From positions 9,052,001-9,116,000 of the forward strand of contig AP026548.1 of the NCBI GenBank assembly GCA_026075535.2: DNA of 64,000 bases, written 5' to 3'. Position numbers and translations under genes: made by a program. Origin of the DNA: Tricholoma matsutake (taxonomy: Eukaryota; Basidiomycota; Agaricomycetes; Agaricales; Tricholomataceae). Shown piece after piece: positions 49,781 to 60,861 of the stretch; positions within the stretch are counted from its first letter, which is position 1; each line of letters starts with the position of its first letter. The notes beneath the pieces were generated by a model, which was not told where the DNA came from, did no database searches, and saw only the letters and a list, made by a program, of their open reading frames with translations.

Positions 49781-52700
49781 CTATTTGTCTTCATTGAGGT
49801 CAGGAATGCCTTCGTCGATGTTGTTCAAACAACGATCATCGATATTGAAGAAGTTCGGAGGAAGGGGAATCAATTTTCATGCTAGATAGGGTAGAACTCG
49901 AAAAGCAGCTACTGGTTGATGCAGAACTGAGCCATTGAGTTTGCAAAGAATATAGGCACCACCATAGTTTTGTGTGATGACAATGAGTGGGCCAAGATAT
50001 TGAGCTTGCATTTTGCAGTTTCTCGTTGAGTGGTGTAGACTCTAGAGTAAAGTACTACGAGATTGGTTGAGCATTTCTGTAGTGCGATGAGATCGGTGGA
50101 GGAGAGTATCGAATCGGGTGGTGGTTGTAGATATGTTGCTTTTGAGATGTCAAGAGGGATGAGTGGATGAGAACCTGTGATCGCAAAATAGGGTGAACAG
50201 CCCATTCATCTTCGAACTGTTACCCATTCTGCCCAAAACACCGAGTATGTCCCAACCGACCATTGAGTTTGATCTCCATCGACGGCCTTGTAGAGTGATT
50301 GTCATATGTCAAAGTGTGCTCGTTCGACAAGGCCATTGGCATGAGAATTGTACCCACTTATCCGAATGTGATTGATATGATATCGTTTCGCCAAGAATTT
50401 GAGAGCAGCAAGAAATGTTGAGCCATTGTCAGTAACAATCTCATAAAGCGAGCCCCATCGACAAATGATTTCTTCGAAGATCCAATTGCCGATGGTCTTT
50501 GCTGTTTCATTGCGAAGCATCCTGAACTCTGGCCAGTATGATATTGAACATCGACCTTGTACTATATAGCGATATCCACCAGAAGGTGGCATGTGCATTG
50601 TGTTGATGTACACCTTTCTGAATAGAGGGGTGGGGGTGGCGACGATTGGTGGAATAAGAAGATTTCGAGTTTGTCACAACTGACAGCAGTGGCACGTTCA
50701 GATGTACCATGTGATATTGGCTTTCAGGTTGGGCCACCAGAATTGTAGTGCGATGTGAGACTTCGTGGTGAAGATCATTTTGTGGCCAATATGGTCGTGC
50801 AACGACCAGATAATATCGATGCAACGGTCTGGAATTGCGACAATCTTGTGTTTGCCATGATGATCTTTTCGCCATAGTTTTCCAGAATCTATGAAGAACT
50901 CAATGCAATATCGCATGAAGGTAGCGTACTCGGTGTCTGATAGATTTGGGGGTTGCACCATATCATCTAACCATCTATAAATGAGCAGTAATCATTCATC
51001 TTCTTTCTTTGCTTTGTCCAATCGAGGTATGTCTCCATATGAAACATCCTCCCCCTTACTGAAATCTGAAGCTTGGGCGAAAGTGGGATAGGTCGCGTGA
51101 GAGGGGAAAGGTCGAATCGAGATTGGGTTGATTTGGTGAGTGAAACCATGTAGTTTGTCGATCCAGTCGCCGAATTCTTCTTCTACTTTGATATCATCAT
51201 CTTTGGTTTGTTGAGGACGTCACAAAAGACCATCCGGCCCATGGTGCATACCTGCAACATGAACTAGCATGAAGTGGAACATTAGAATGGAAACTATCCA
51301 TTGGTTGATGCTAGCGCTAGGCATGATATCGGGATTTGAGAGCATGCCTTTGATATACCTTGCATCAACCTTGATGATAAGGTTTCGTACCCCTATCAAA
51401 TATAAACAAAGTGCCCCAAGGGCTCGATATAGACCATAAAGTTCGATTTTTGGTTGCGAGAACCGGGATACCCAGTCGTTGAGTGTGATCAAGCCAAATC
51501 AACTGTAGTATCATCTTCAAGGGCTATCATGGTTGCATTGCGCTAGGAAATAGCCGATAGCAATGCTCAATGTGTCAACTGCGAGGATTACTGGGGCATT
51601 CAAGGAATAGTCAATGGCTCAAATCGCTGGCGAGTTTAGGAGCGCATGCTTGAGATCTTCTTGCACTGCTACCTGAGATGGGCCGAATTCGAAGGGCACA
51701 TCTTTTCGAGTAAGATTGATTAGCGCAGCTGCTCGATGTGTGAAACTCTGAATGAAAATTCAACAAACTCCAATTGTTCCTAAGAATGCCTTAACTTCTG
51801 TGAGTGTATGACATGGACCCCACTTCTGAATCTTATCGATACATGTCGGGTCAGTCATTCAGCCTTGAATATTGCATTGATGACCTAAAATGATTATTTT
51901 GGGGACACAAGCAAATAATTTTGGTCCTGAGAACATCCCACCACAATACTTCATGTGCTGGACAATGTGATTCAAGTTCTCGAAATGCTCCCATATGAAT
52001 CATTGAATGCCTGAGTTGTCAGCAATCGTTTCATAAGACCCACCGATCATTCAATATTCCGATTTTGGACCCTTCACTGGTGTGTCATTGATATAAGGGA
52101 TCGTGATGTGAGGGACCTCGGGTTGTAGGATGAAAGTGGTGTCATTGTGTAGGATCGGAACCGAGTTTGTCCAACCCATCGGTAGGGTGACAATTCGAAG
52201 TGCACCGAATGGGGTCTGGAAAGTCATTAGATCTCGAGAGGATTCAGATATGAGCCTTTCATCAAATGCAACATATAAATGCAACATTCCACCACAAGCG
52301 CGTCCTCCAAACTGTTCGGCTAAATGCTTGGGGATTGGGACGACGCCTGAGTGCTGAATCATAACTTGGTTTAGCGGCTTGAGACTGTGGACTATTCGGA
52401 GCGATTTTGCATCTTTCTTCACAATGCAAAACCATTGCGATCAGTATGACGAGCTCGACAACTCATAGACTCCTGCTTCAATCTTCTTTTTCAGCACCTC
52501 ACAAATCCGTTCATACAAACCAGGCAGTATGGGGATATTGTGTTTGACCCAAGGAGTGTGAGGGACAACTGGGAACTCGATAGGGGGGAAGAAATCTGGT
52601 AGAAACCTTCCTCATTTGTTTTCTGTCCATGCGAACCCTGCTTGCTGGTTTCAAATGAAGTCATGCATGAGGTCTCGTTCTTGAGGCCATAAGAAATTGC

Positions 52701-53927
52701 CTGGATGATTTTGCTTGACAATATTTTTGCATTCGAGGTTATATCGGGGAGTTGTTTTGAATATCGGAGGATGGGGAATTAGTGGAGGCATGTCTTTGAG
52801 GGGATCACCCTCGATGTGTTGAATAATTTGAAATTGATCAGGTAGTCCGGCCACGATTGGACGGACCTTCTGTGCGACTGGTTTATACTTTTTCTTCATC
52901 AATAAATAACTAGAATGGTGATTGTTGGAAATAACTGAGGAAGGGGAAACATATGATGAAGAAGGTCGCATAGGTATAAACACCATTGAGGCGTTTTGAA
53001 GAACGTGGAACTCATTGCACGCAGATAAATATAGGCCAGAAAGTGTCGCAGATAATTCTTCGGAGGAGTCAATTTTGGGGATATTTGCAGTGTGCTTGAT
53101 AAATATAGAGGAGTCAGAAGAGTCGAACAAGATGATGAAAGCACACTGTTCTGAAATTTCATTCTCTAACGCTGAAAATCCTCACGAACTACTTTTTGAC
53201 GATGGTGCGATCGAGGTATTGAGGGAATGGTAGCGGTCCAAGTTGAGTTTGGATTGCATATCATAATAGTTTGGGCTTTGTTCCGATAGTTTCTAATGAC
53301 ACTTTCTGTTAAGATGTCGAAAGGTTGTCTGAGTAGAATATCATAAGCCAGGTCACGAATAACATGTATCTGCATGTATAGAGTGATTCCACTGAGATCA
53401 CAAGGTATGTTGCATGCTAAGTCAAGTGTTTTGTCCACAGTACCGTTGGCAGACTGCATCGGAAGCCGAATCGAGGAGTCGTATGCTAGACCGAGTTTGT
53501 GACAGACATCTTTGGCCATCGATATGATCGAGGAACCGGGATCGACAATGCTTTCTACCTGGTTGTTACCATGGACATCCATAATAACTGATCTAATCGA
53601 TGAAGTTGCTTTAGCAATGACAAAAGGCTGAGGGATTTCACTGGGTCAGAGACTGCTAATATAGGTCTCGTATAGGTCAGGCACAATAATTGTGTTGGGA
53701 CTAAACATGTTCGTTGCATTGTTTCCAGATTGTGGGCCTCATTTTGGTGTGACCTGTTCTCTCCATTTTGTTTGACCCTCAGGTGAAAGCGAGAGTAGTT
53801 CTTCCGATGTAAGTGTGACAATCAGCATCTTCATTGAGCACAAAAAGATATTGTGCACAATTTTCTCGTTCTGTACTGGTGCTTGTGTCACATACGATGG
53901 TCCGTCTTTTTCTTTACCCTTTGATGC
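49781..53927 (-). pseudogene. Gypsy B pol (protease, RT, RNase H, integrase)
   Basis: Minus-strand blocks run in order. The protease is VESIVDPGSSIISMAKDVCHKLGL with AYDILLRQPFDIL. RT reads LRIVHSLKPLNQVMIQHSGVVPIPKHL, GALRIVTLPMGWTNSVP and the active-site region VPHITIPYINDTPVKGP, with YIND where YIDD is usual. RNase H includes SRFSQPKIELYGLYRALGAL. The integrase reads HDHIGHKMIF...YRYIVQGRCSISYWPEFRMLRNE, IVTDNGSTFLAALKFL, HINHIRISGYNSHANGLVERAHFD and MGCSPYFAITGSHPLIPLDI. The final frame ends at TAG 49781-49783. Many TGA codons and small shifts make it non-functional. Confidence 0.85.
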
Positions 53928-53945
53928 TGTAATTTACACTGCCCC

Positions 53946-54115
53946 ACCTATTCCGGTCAGACTCCGGTTATTCCAGTCGGACTCTGGTTATTCCAGTTGG
54001 ACTCCAGTTATTCCAGTTGGACTCCGGTTATTCCAGTCAGACTCCAGTTATTCCAGTTATTCCAGTTGGATTCTGGTCGGACTAACCGGAATAACTGGAG
54101 TCTAGTGGACTCCGG
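53946..54115 (+). repeat. Subterminal tandem repeats of the 5.3-kb element
   Basis: About eight imperfect 15-18 bp units of the form TTATTCCAGTYGGACTCYRG occur. They probably bind the transposase. A related looser set sits near the opposite end. Confidence 0.7.
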
Positions 54116-54197
54116 TGGAATCAGGTATAATACCTAACTTGGTTTTAGAAATGTATCCATATAAATAACATTGAACATAGACAGAATTGTTACATGT

Positions 54198-54241
54198 CAT
54201 CATCACTATCACTATCACTATCACTATCACTATCACTATTG
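54198..54241 (+). repeat. TATCAC hexanucleotide microsatellite
   Basis: About seven tandem copies of the six-base unit lie in non-coding sequence downstream of the CxC gene. Confidence 0.85.
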
Positions 54242-54423
54242 TTTGCCTTACTTGCCTTTTCCTCTTGTTTTGCAATAACATGTCTAGTATGATAAAATAG
54301 CATGCTATGCAGAAACCAGTTGAAGTTACCAGCTGTCATTTTCTTCAACATTGATTCATATCCTCCCATCCATGCATTTAACTGTTCACAAGCCTGTTTG
54401 TTGCATGTTAGTCAGTATTATTG

Positions 54424-55887
54424 TTACATGAAACAAGTATCAAAGCTTGCCTGTGTGTTGAATGCACATCTGAAACAAGATTTGCCTTGTTTATCTTTGG
54501 CTTCAACAACCAGATTAGGTGCAGAGCCATCTGCTGGTGCAGGATTACACCATTTCTTGCAAAGTTCATCATCATCTCGGTGGTTGATGTAATGACAAGC
54601 ATCAACAATAAATCGTGTTGTCATTTCCCATGCCCTTTCCCATGTGGATGCAGATGTTGAACCAGAAGATGATGAAGAACTGGAATCAGCAGGTTGTGGA
54701 GAGGATGGTTCAACCTCATCAACTCCAACCACAGCAGCAGAAAGAGCAGTTGGAGTAGTATCAGCAGTTGTTGCAGTGTAGTCATGAGTGCATTCTGAAC
54801 AAGCATGTTGATCTGCAGCTCTGATAACTCCATTTTCACCAAGAATTGAGAAAGCTTCTTTTGTAATTTCACCAATTGCAAGATTATCCCAAACTGACAG
54901 CTCTGTATCAGCAGAAGCAGCAATGGTGCAGATGGACTCTTGAACAAAGGCCTGCCACATTTGATGACGTGACAACCAATGAAACCCATGTTGCTGTGTT
55001 TTTCCAAAAGAATTGTTCCAAAATTCCATGTATGATGAGGCTGAAGCATGAAAGCTGTACATGGCATTCACAACAGCATTTGAGAAGACCCAATCAACCC
55101 ATACACTTTGACCAACTTTGAGGAATTTGGCAGAATTCAAATACAAGCTGGTGAACTGGTTCTCTTCATTGATTTATAGAGTGCGCTCATGATCAGCACT
55201 ATATGATGTCATGCAATTGGGGCATCTTCCAGTAAGAACTGGAACATCCTTGTGAATGGTATTATTCTTCACAAGTGTTACCAGGGGAATGTCTCTTTGT
55301 TTGGTTGTCTGAACCAGAGACTGAAATCCACATCTGCTTGTGACACATTGATATGATTGAGGACAAATGATATGCACAGCTTCAATTGCTGTATATGATA
55401 TTGGCTTGAGAGCAGTCTTTAGATGGCCCTTTTTGTTGTATTTGATGAGGCCCAAGTGCCATGCCAATTCATCAAGTTTGGTTGCAATGTTGCTGACAAT
55501 GTGGTTTTCAGAAATGCCTTCATACTGGTCAGATTCATGCAATAGGGATGCACTGTTGTTCACTTTTGCATGTACTGCCCATGACAAGCTTTTGATCCAA
55601 CTGTTGATGGTAGATATGTTTTCTCCTTTTGCAAGCGAATACTGTTGTCTTGCATGTAAACTGAGAAGATCAGGATTTTCAGTCATTGTAAACAACAGTA
55701 ATAAAACTGTTGAGAGTGAGATGTCATCTGGGAAGTTTTTCTGGATGAATTGACTGAATGAAAGGAAAGTAAATTCTGGAAATGGGCTGAATTCTGACAA
55801 TGCAACAGCTGTGGGCAAAAAACTAAGACCCAGCAAAATCCACAATGGCAAAGGTAGACAGCAAAGACTTGAAAACAGCCAGAGCAT
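54424..55887 (-). pseudogene. CxC5/CxC6 cysteine-cluster protein (KDZ-associated), one stop
   Basis: This is one reading frame of 488 codons with a single in-frame TAA at 55174-55176. The first half carries FSQFIQKNFPDDISLSTVLLLL, then the CxC5-type cluster HIICPQSYQCVTSRCGFQ...VPVLTGRCPNCMTSYSADHERT. After the stop come NEENQFTSLYLNSAKFLKVGQSVWVDWVFSNAVVNAMYSFHAS and GENGVIRAADQHACSECTHDY, a CxC6-type cluster. A Ser-rich linker and a C-terminal Cys/His patch end the frame. These clusters are described as companions of KDZ transposases and probably bind zinc. Their job in transposition is not known. Confidence 0.8.
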
Positions 55888-55973
55888 TGCATTTGGGCAA
55901 TTGGGTTTACTAAAAGAGGGGACTTAGAACTATAACATGATTGGATTGGTCCATTGTATCTACTTACACAGCC

Positions 55974-57257
55974 TTAGCCTTCTGCTTTTTTCTGCCAGTT
56001 ATTTCTTTTGCTTTGCCTTTTCCCTTCTCTTTCTCTTTCTCCTTTTCCTTTTCCTTTTCCTTTTCCTTTTCCTTTTCCTTTTCCTTTTCCTTTTCCTTTT
56101 CCTTTTCCTTTTCCTTTTCCTTTTCCTTTTCCTTTTCCTTTTCCTTTTCCTTTTCCTTTTCCTTTTCCTTTTCCTTTTCCTTTTCCTTTCTGAGTTTCTC
56201 CCATGTCAGATCCTGCCTCTGTCTCTCCCTTTGTCAAACCCTCTCCCCCATTTGCCAGCCATTCCAGAAGATCAGAAAATGCATATGCAGGTTTCAATAT
56301 TCCCCACAACTCAATATCCAAGAGCTTGTTGTCACTGTCCTCAAGCCAAGACACCATTGTAGGATAACCAGAAAGCTTTGGAAAAGCCTTGCTATATGTC
56401 AAGTGCCACTGTGATTTTCCCTTGAAAATGCTGATGATATCTGCATGTGTTGGCTTCCAATCAAAAACCTCTTTCAACTTTCCAGTCTCCCATAACATAT
56501 TGCAGGTCTTGACAGCCACCAACCATGCCTTGTACTTCTGCCATGCATAACCCAAATTTACATCCTTGTGATCAGTTAACTCAACTGGAATCCTGAGAGA
56601 AGCAACCATCTTGTCTTTGAATGGAGAGCCAGTGACAGAAAGAGGTGTAGACATGCAAGTCTCAGGTGGGGCAGTACTAGTAGAACCAACTGGAGTCAAG
56701 ACAGATAATGCAGGAAGGAATGTGGGTTGTTGTTCCTTATGTGAAATAAACATCAAGTAATCTTGATGGGGACTGTAAAAGTGTCTCACATAACAGACTG
56801 GAAGAATATAGTCTTTCTTTCTCTTAATCCATTCAATGTCTTCATCAAATGATACTGCAGCCTCATATTGGCCTTTGTCAGTCCACTCTCCTTGTTCATA
56901 AACAGATATTTGAGGGTTGTTTTCTATCATGGGATTATTATAAACAATAATAGGTATGCATGAAGGCTCCATACTCTCAATTGGAGACCACTTTGCAGCA
57001 ATAGATTTGAGGATGGGTGCCATAGAAAACTGAACATCGACTTTGAGAATCTGGAATGGCTTGACTTCGATAGAATCAACTAGTGAGTTATAAATATGTA
57101 CTCTGCCCATCCTCAAAACTGGAGTCTCGAGATTGTCGTCATCACCTGCATCAGCAAAATTGAAGACATTCCCAGTGGCATGTCCACGCATATGTCCACC
57201 AGTAGTGCGGGATGATCCATGGAGAGCAGGTGGTGGACTGGATGATGGACTAGTCAT
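55974..57257 (-). CDS. Unknown KDZ-element protein with a long Lys-Gly repeat
   Basis: This is an open frame of 427 codons starting MTSPSSSPPPALHGSSRTTGGH. The central part (GRVHIYNSLVDSIEVKPFQILKVDV, WTDKGQYEAAVSFDEDIEWIKRKKDYILPVCYVRHFYSPHQDYL, GYPTMVSWLEDSDNKLLDIELWG) looks like a folded domain I cannot name. The C-terminus is about 24 Lys-Gly repeats made by a GGAAAA hexamer run, then a basic tail. It is the only long intact frame in the element. It lies upstream of the CxC gene on the same strand, with under 100 bp between them, which suggests co-transcription or one spliced gene. Confidence 0.6.
   Translation of the reverse strand: MTSPSSSPPPALHGSSRTTGGHMRGHATGNVFNFADAGDDDNLETPVLRMGRVHIYNSLVDSIEVKPFQILKVDVQFSMAPILKSIAAKWSPIESMEPSCIPIIVYNNPMIENNPQISVYEQGEWTDKGQYEAAVSFDEDIEWIKRKKDYILPVCYVRHFYSPHQDYLMFISHKEQQPTFLPALSVLTPVGSTSTAPPETCMSTPLSVTGSPFKDKMVASLRIPVELTDHKDVNLGYAWQKYKAWLVAVKTCNMLWETGKLKEVFDWKPTHADIISIFKGKSQWHLTYSKAFPKLSGYPTMVSWLEDSDNKLLDIELWGILKPAYAFSDLLEWLANGGEGLTKGETEAGSDMGETQKGKGKGKGKGKGKGKGKGKGKGKGKGKGKGKGKGKGKGKGKGKGKGKGKGEREREGKRQSKRNNWQKKAEG
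56041..56189 (+). repeat. CCTTTT hexanucleotide microsatellite (codes for Lys-Gly repeats)
   Basis: About 24 near-perfect tandem copies occur. Because the unit is six bases, length changes keep the minus-strand frame open. Confidence 0.95.
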
Positions 57258-57509
57258 CTGAACATCTATGGATGTTTTACAATGCTAAAAAGCAAAAGCA
57301 AAAGTAAAGACCTCCTACCTGGATCTTGAAACCCTTTGGCTCGGACCATGGATGTTGCACCAGGAACAACTATGATGATATATTAAAAAGACCAAGTAAT
57401 ATTATTTTTTCATTACCTGTGTCACCCGTCGAGGAGCCACCCAGTAAATGATCTAATACTAATTCTAGATTTTAAATTACAACTACAACAAATTAAAATA
57501 CCTTTGGAC

Positions 57510-58732
57510 CTAAGGGCTACTACAGAGACAGGGGATGGTCAGGATGTAACCAGTAAAAGAAAAAGAAAATGGGGGCTTGCTAGTGGTTTTAGTACCCCTG
57601 TCATTGGCATTGGTGCCAGCGTTGTCATCCGTGGCCTTCCTGCCGCTGGTGTTGGTGGTGTCGACCCCGATGTTGGCATTGTTATTGGTGGTGTTGTCGC
57701 AGGGTTTGGGGCCTCCATTGTGGTCATTGCCCCGGCCCTCCCCATGGCTGGCGTTGTCGTTGATGTTCATGTCGTCGTCCTGGGCCTCCTCGTCATTGTC
57801 ATCCTGGGCCTCCTTGTTGTTGTCATCCTGGTCCTCCTCATCATTGTCGTACTGGGCCTCCTTGTCATTGTTGTCCTGGCGCTCCCCATTGCCGTTGTCA
57901 TCGTTGTCATCCTGGCGCTCCCTGTTGTCAGTGTTGGCATTGGTGTCATCGTTGGTGTCATTGGTGGGCTTGCTGTTGTTCCCGTCGTCAGCCTTGCCGT
58001 TGTCCTTGTTGTCGGCCTCCCTGTCATTGTTGTTGTCGGCTGCAGGCTCCCCATGGCTCAAGCTGTTGTCAGTGCCATTGTTGTTGCTGGATTCATCGCT
58101 GGTCTCCTCTTCACTCTCCTCGCTGTCACTGGATGGGGCCTGCAGGGCTCAGGGTCGACCAGCGCCACCCTGACCAGGAGGAGGGGGCAGGAAACTCGCC
58201 TTGGCTGCTCGAGCATGTTTGGGGGGGGCAACAGAAACTCCACTCGCTTTGAGAGTGAGTTCGGCTCTATGAAAGAAAAAAAGAATGAAAAAAGATGTTA
58301 ATAAAGAAGAAACATACCTTAAAGGGGCAGCCGAAGCCACACCCTGTCCTTTCGAGCCTCTTTTCAAGGTCCTGTAAAAGGAATAGCATGTTAGTATACC
58401 ATAATGATGATAAAAAAGAAACATACCTTAAAGGGGTGGCCGAAGCCACACCCTGTCCTTTCGAGCCTTTTTTCAAGGTCCTGTAAAAAGGAACAGAATG
58501 TTAGTACCATAATGGCTGGATAGAAGAGCTGGGTTACTTACCTTTTGCTACCTTTCCCCTTCCCAGACCATTCCTCTTGTTCCTTCTCCTCATCTCGCTT
58601 CACTTTCTTTGAGCCATCCTTTTCAAGTGCTGATATGGCATGTTTGCAGGTTTGCAATCCCAATTTGGGCGGGGATTTTGATGGCGATGGGCTGGATCCC
58701 TTGTTGCGTTTGTTGGCACGGGTGGTTGGCAT
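57510..58732 (-). pseudogene. Spliced gene with a duplicated exon and an Asn/Asp-rich tail
   Basis: The minus-strand exon MPTTRANKRNKGSSPSPSKSPPKLG...GKGKGSKR (58732-58541) ends at GTAAGT. Two nearly identical 54-nt exons follow, DLEKRLERTGCGFGHPFK then the same with CPFK, each between TTTACAG and GTATGTTTC. The next exon is AELTLKASGVSVAPPKHARAAKASF. A TGA interrupts before a long Asn/Asp-rich stretch (NNDREADNKDNGKADDGNNS...) to 57510. It is probably part of the cargo of the 5.3-kb element. Function unknown. Confidence 0.45.
58305..58515 (-). repeat. Tandem duplication of about 115 bp (exon plus intron)
   Basis: Two copies of the unit GAAACATACCTTAAAGGGG... to ...AAGGTCCTGTAAAA(A)GGAA occur in tandem with few differences. 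Each contains one complete 54-nt exon with its flanking splice sites. Confidence 0.85.
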
Positions 58733-58922
58733 GGTTTTTGATGGGGGTGGTTGGTGGATGGGGTCGCGATGTGTCAGTGGTTGGGTTACTGTGGTGTGGT
58801 TGTGTGTGAGAGCACTTGTGACGACACATCACACAGCTGTGATGTGCTATTACTGATGATGATTTGTTACCATGCACCTTAATTGGGTAATAAAAGTGTC
58901 AAATGTTGGGTAAAGAGAACGA

Positions 58923-58998
58923 CTTGGTAGCTAAGTGGTTAAGTGTGCTGTTCTATTTATGGTTCAACCCATGGTCGAGTGTTTGATTCTTGTTGGAT
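58923..58998 (+). other. tRNA-like sequence (A box and weak B box)
   Basis: TAGCTAAGTGG at about 58929-58939 fits a pol III A box. TGTTTGATTCT near 58980-58990 resembles a B box whose C residues turned to T. Spacing fits a tRNA or tRNA-derived SINE head. I could not fold a convincing cloverleaf, so this is at best a decayed tRNA gene or SINE. Confidence 0.3.
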
Positions 58999-59269
58999 GT
59001 GAAACTTTTATTTGGTAAAGCATGTGCTGTCCGGTTTGTCCAGTTGTGCAGTTGGTCATGCATCTGGGTGACTCTGGTGAATCCAGTTGTAATGAGTCTG
59101 GTCAGATTCCAGGGATTCCGGGTGTAAATTGGATCCTTATTCCAACCAGAATTATGGTGCATAGGGAAAACTACATACAAAAAAAATTCCACTGGATTCC
59201 AGAAATTCCAGAAATTCTGGCTGGACAAACCGGAATCCAACTGGAATAGGTGGGGGAGTGTAAAGTACT

Positions 59270-60820
59270 CCTTTGATGCACCAGCGAAGTTCCTTTCATG
59301 TGGTGGCAAATAGGCATTCTCCCTGACTGATGCATATGGGTGTACTGAGGTTTGCATTGGGGGTATGGTAGTTGATGGGGAAGTGGTTGATGCGGGAAAA
59401 GTTGATGTCGATGTTGGAGCCATAGTTGAAGTTGAAGGGTTGATCATTGTTGATGAAGATGTTGAGGGTGCTGGGACTGGAGCAGTAGACATTGATGATG
59501 AAGGGATGGGGGTTGTCATGGCTGGAACCAAATTTCGAACCTCTTTGTTTGGATGTGAAAATGGTTGACCACTTCAAAGCGCAAATATTTCGTGCTTGAG
59601 AGCCACTATTCTATCTTCGGAGTCAGCTGTCAATGTCGAGTTATGATAAATGCCTTTTGTTTCCAATCCCGATGTAGAAATGGTGTTGGACTCTGACAAA
59701 CCATACAGTCAGGGATAAAATGTCCCAATAAACCACAAAATATGCAAAGAAGTGCATCGATATGTGCCTGTCTGTCTGCCAAATTAGCACGAGGATTTTT
59801 AGTACCTGCAATATGTGTAGCGATGGTGCTAGCAAATCGTTCAAACATTGTGCTTAGATCTTTGGTTTTAATCGTAATAGTTCTGGGTGACGAGGTGACC
59901 ATATTTCCGATGTTCGATGTTGAGTGCGATGAGGAAGTCGATTGGTGGATTACTGAGTTCGATGTGTTAGAGCCTGCTAGTACAATGTCGTTGAGTGGAT
60001 ATGGATCATTGGGATAATGGTCGGGGAATTTGAGTTCGAGTCATCGAGCAATTCAAGTCCATAAGCCAGGGTGGAATCCTCAAACATAAGCTCTGCTTTG
60101 TTCAGCTTCTGAGATCCTATTCTTTGCTCGCAAAAAGTGAGTAATGTTGTAGAACATGCGATAATACATTCCTAAGTTGTTCACATTGAATATCCCAACA
60201 TGTAGCTGTTCTCCCACTAATTTGTCCATGTCCAATATGCTCCACTTGCGATCGTCTTCTGAGCTGGGATAGAATTTATGTACTGCTGTTCAAAATTGGT
60301 TGAATGATGTGCTGGGCTGATACTCTGGAAGTGATTCCCAGAGTTTGGAAGAGTCGATGTCAAGGTAGCGACAAGCATGTTTCTTCATTAGATTTGATTC
60401 AGTAATACCGCAGGTTGGGAATAATAGTCCAAGCTCTTTGAAGTATCATCGGAGCTCTTGAGGCTGAGTCGGGTCGAATTTTGGAGCAGTCGAGTGTCCA
60501 CGAGCTGGCATCGCAGTTTGGGTAGTCATGAATGCGATGACTCTAGTGGTAGGGGTTAAGACTTGTGTAATCAATGGTAGAGGTGTCGAAGTTGTTGGAA
60601 GGATGAATGAAGAGGTTGATGATGATGACAAAGAAGTAGATGACAATATGGAAGGCAATGATATAGGTGAAGGAAATAGTCTACGATGAGTAGACTCTGC
60701 TTCAGAAACAGGAATTAGAATGTCCCCCAATTGTTCAAGAGATTCGAAGGTGTGGCGAGTATTGATACAAAGGTTTCTTGCTTGTGTTGGCCTAAGCCGA
60801 GGAAGTCCAGGTTGGTCCAA
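59270..60820 (-). pseudogene. Gypsy B gag with zinc knuckle
   Basis: Minus-strand blocks include a leader from 60820, then MTTQTAMPARGHSTAPKFDPTQPQELRRYFKELGLLFP, VDIDSSKLWESLPEYQPSTSFNQF-like stretches and KWSILDMDKLVGEQLHVGIFN. The zinc knuckle CIFCGLLGHFIPDC lies near 59705-59750. The tail ends NAYLPPHERNFAGASK, where the 5.3-kb element is inserted. Several TGA codons break it. Gag coats and packages element RNA. Confidence 0.8.
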
Positions 60821-60861
60821 CGATGAAATGATTCAGAAACCCTTGCAGTGGGCTCCAAAAA

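Larger units (their letters stand above)
53928..59269 (-). mobile_element. 5.3-kb TIR transposon with KDZ-associated cargo (CxC5/CxC6), nested in Gypsy B
   Basis: The terminal repeats TGTAATTTACACTGCCCCAC and AGTACTTTACACTCCCCCAC agree at most positions and extend through CCTATTCC. A 10-bp direct repeat CCTTTGATGC flanks the element (53918-53927 and 59270-59279), read as its target duplication. Joining the gypsy sequence across it with one copy keeps the gag-pol frame (NFAGASKGKEKDGPSY). Subterminal arrays of TTCCAGTYGGACTCC-type repeats lie at 53946-54110 and near 59090-59240. Three minus-strand genes are inside. No KDZ transposase is present, so this copy is non-autonomous. Confidence 0.8.

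Noticed and set aside
53966..54110. CRISPR-like array of short repeats
   Set aside because: Units are contiguous and imperfect with no spacers, in a eukaryotic transposon end; they are subterminal repeats.
55937..56414. Leu-Phe and Ser-Phe repeat ORFs on the plus strand
   Set aside because: These are shadow frames of the CCTTTT microsatellite opposite the Lys-Gly coding frame.
57504..58301. 265-codon plus-strand Val/Leu-rich ORF that looks like a membrane protein
   Set aside because: It is the complement of the Asn/Asp-rich minus-strand coding tract with splice sites; the hydrophobic runs come from GTTGTC-type repeats.
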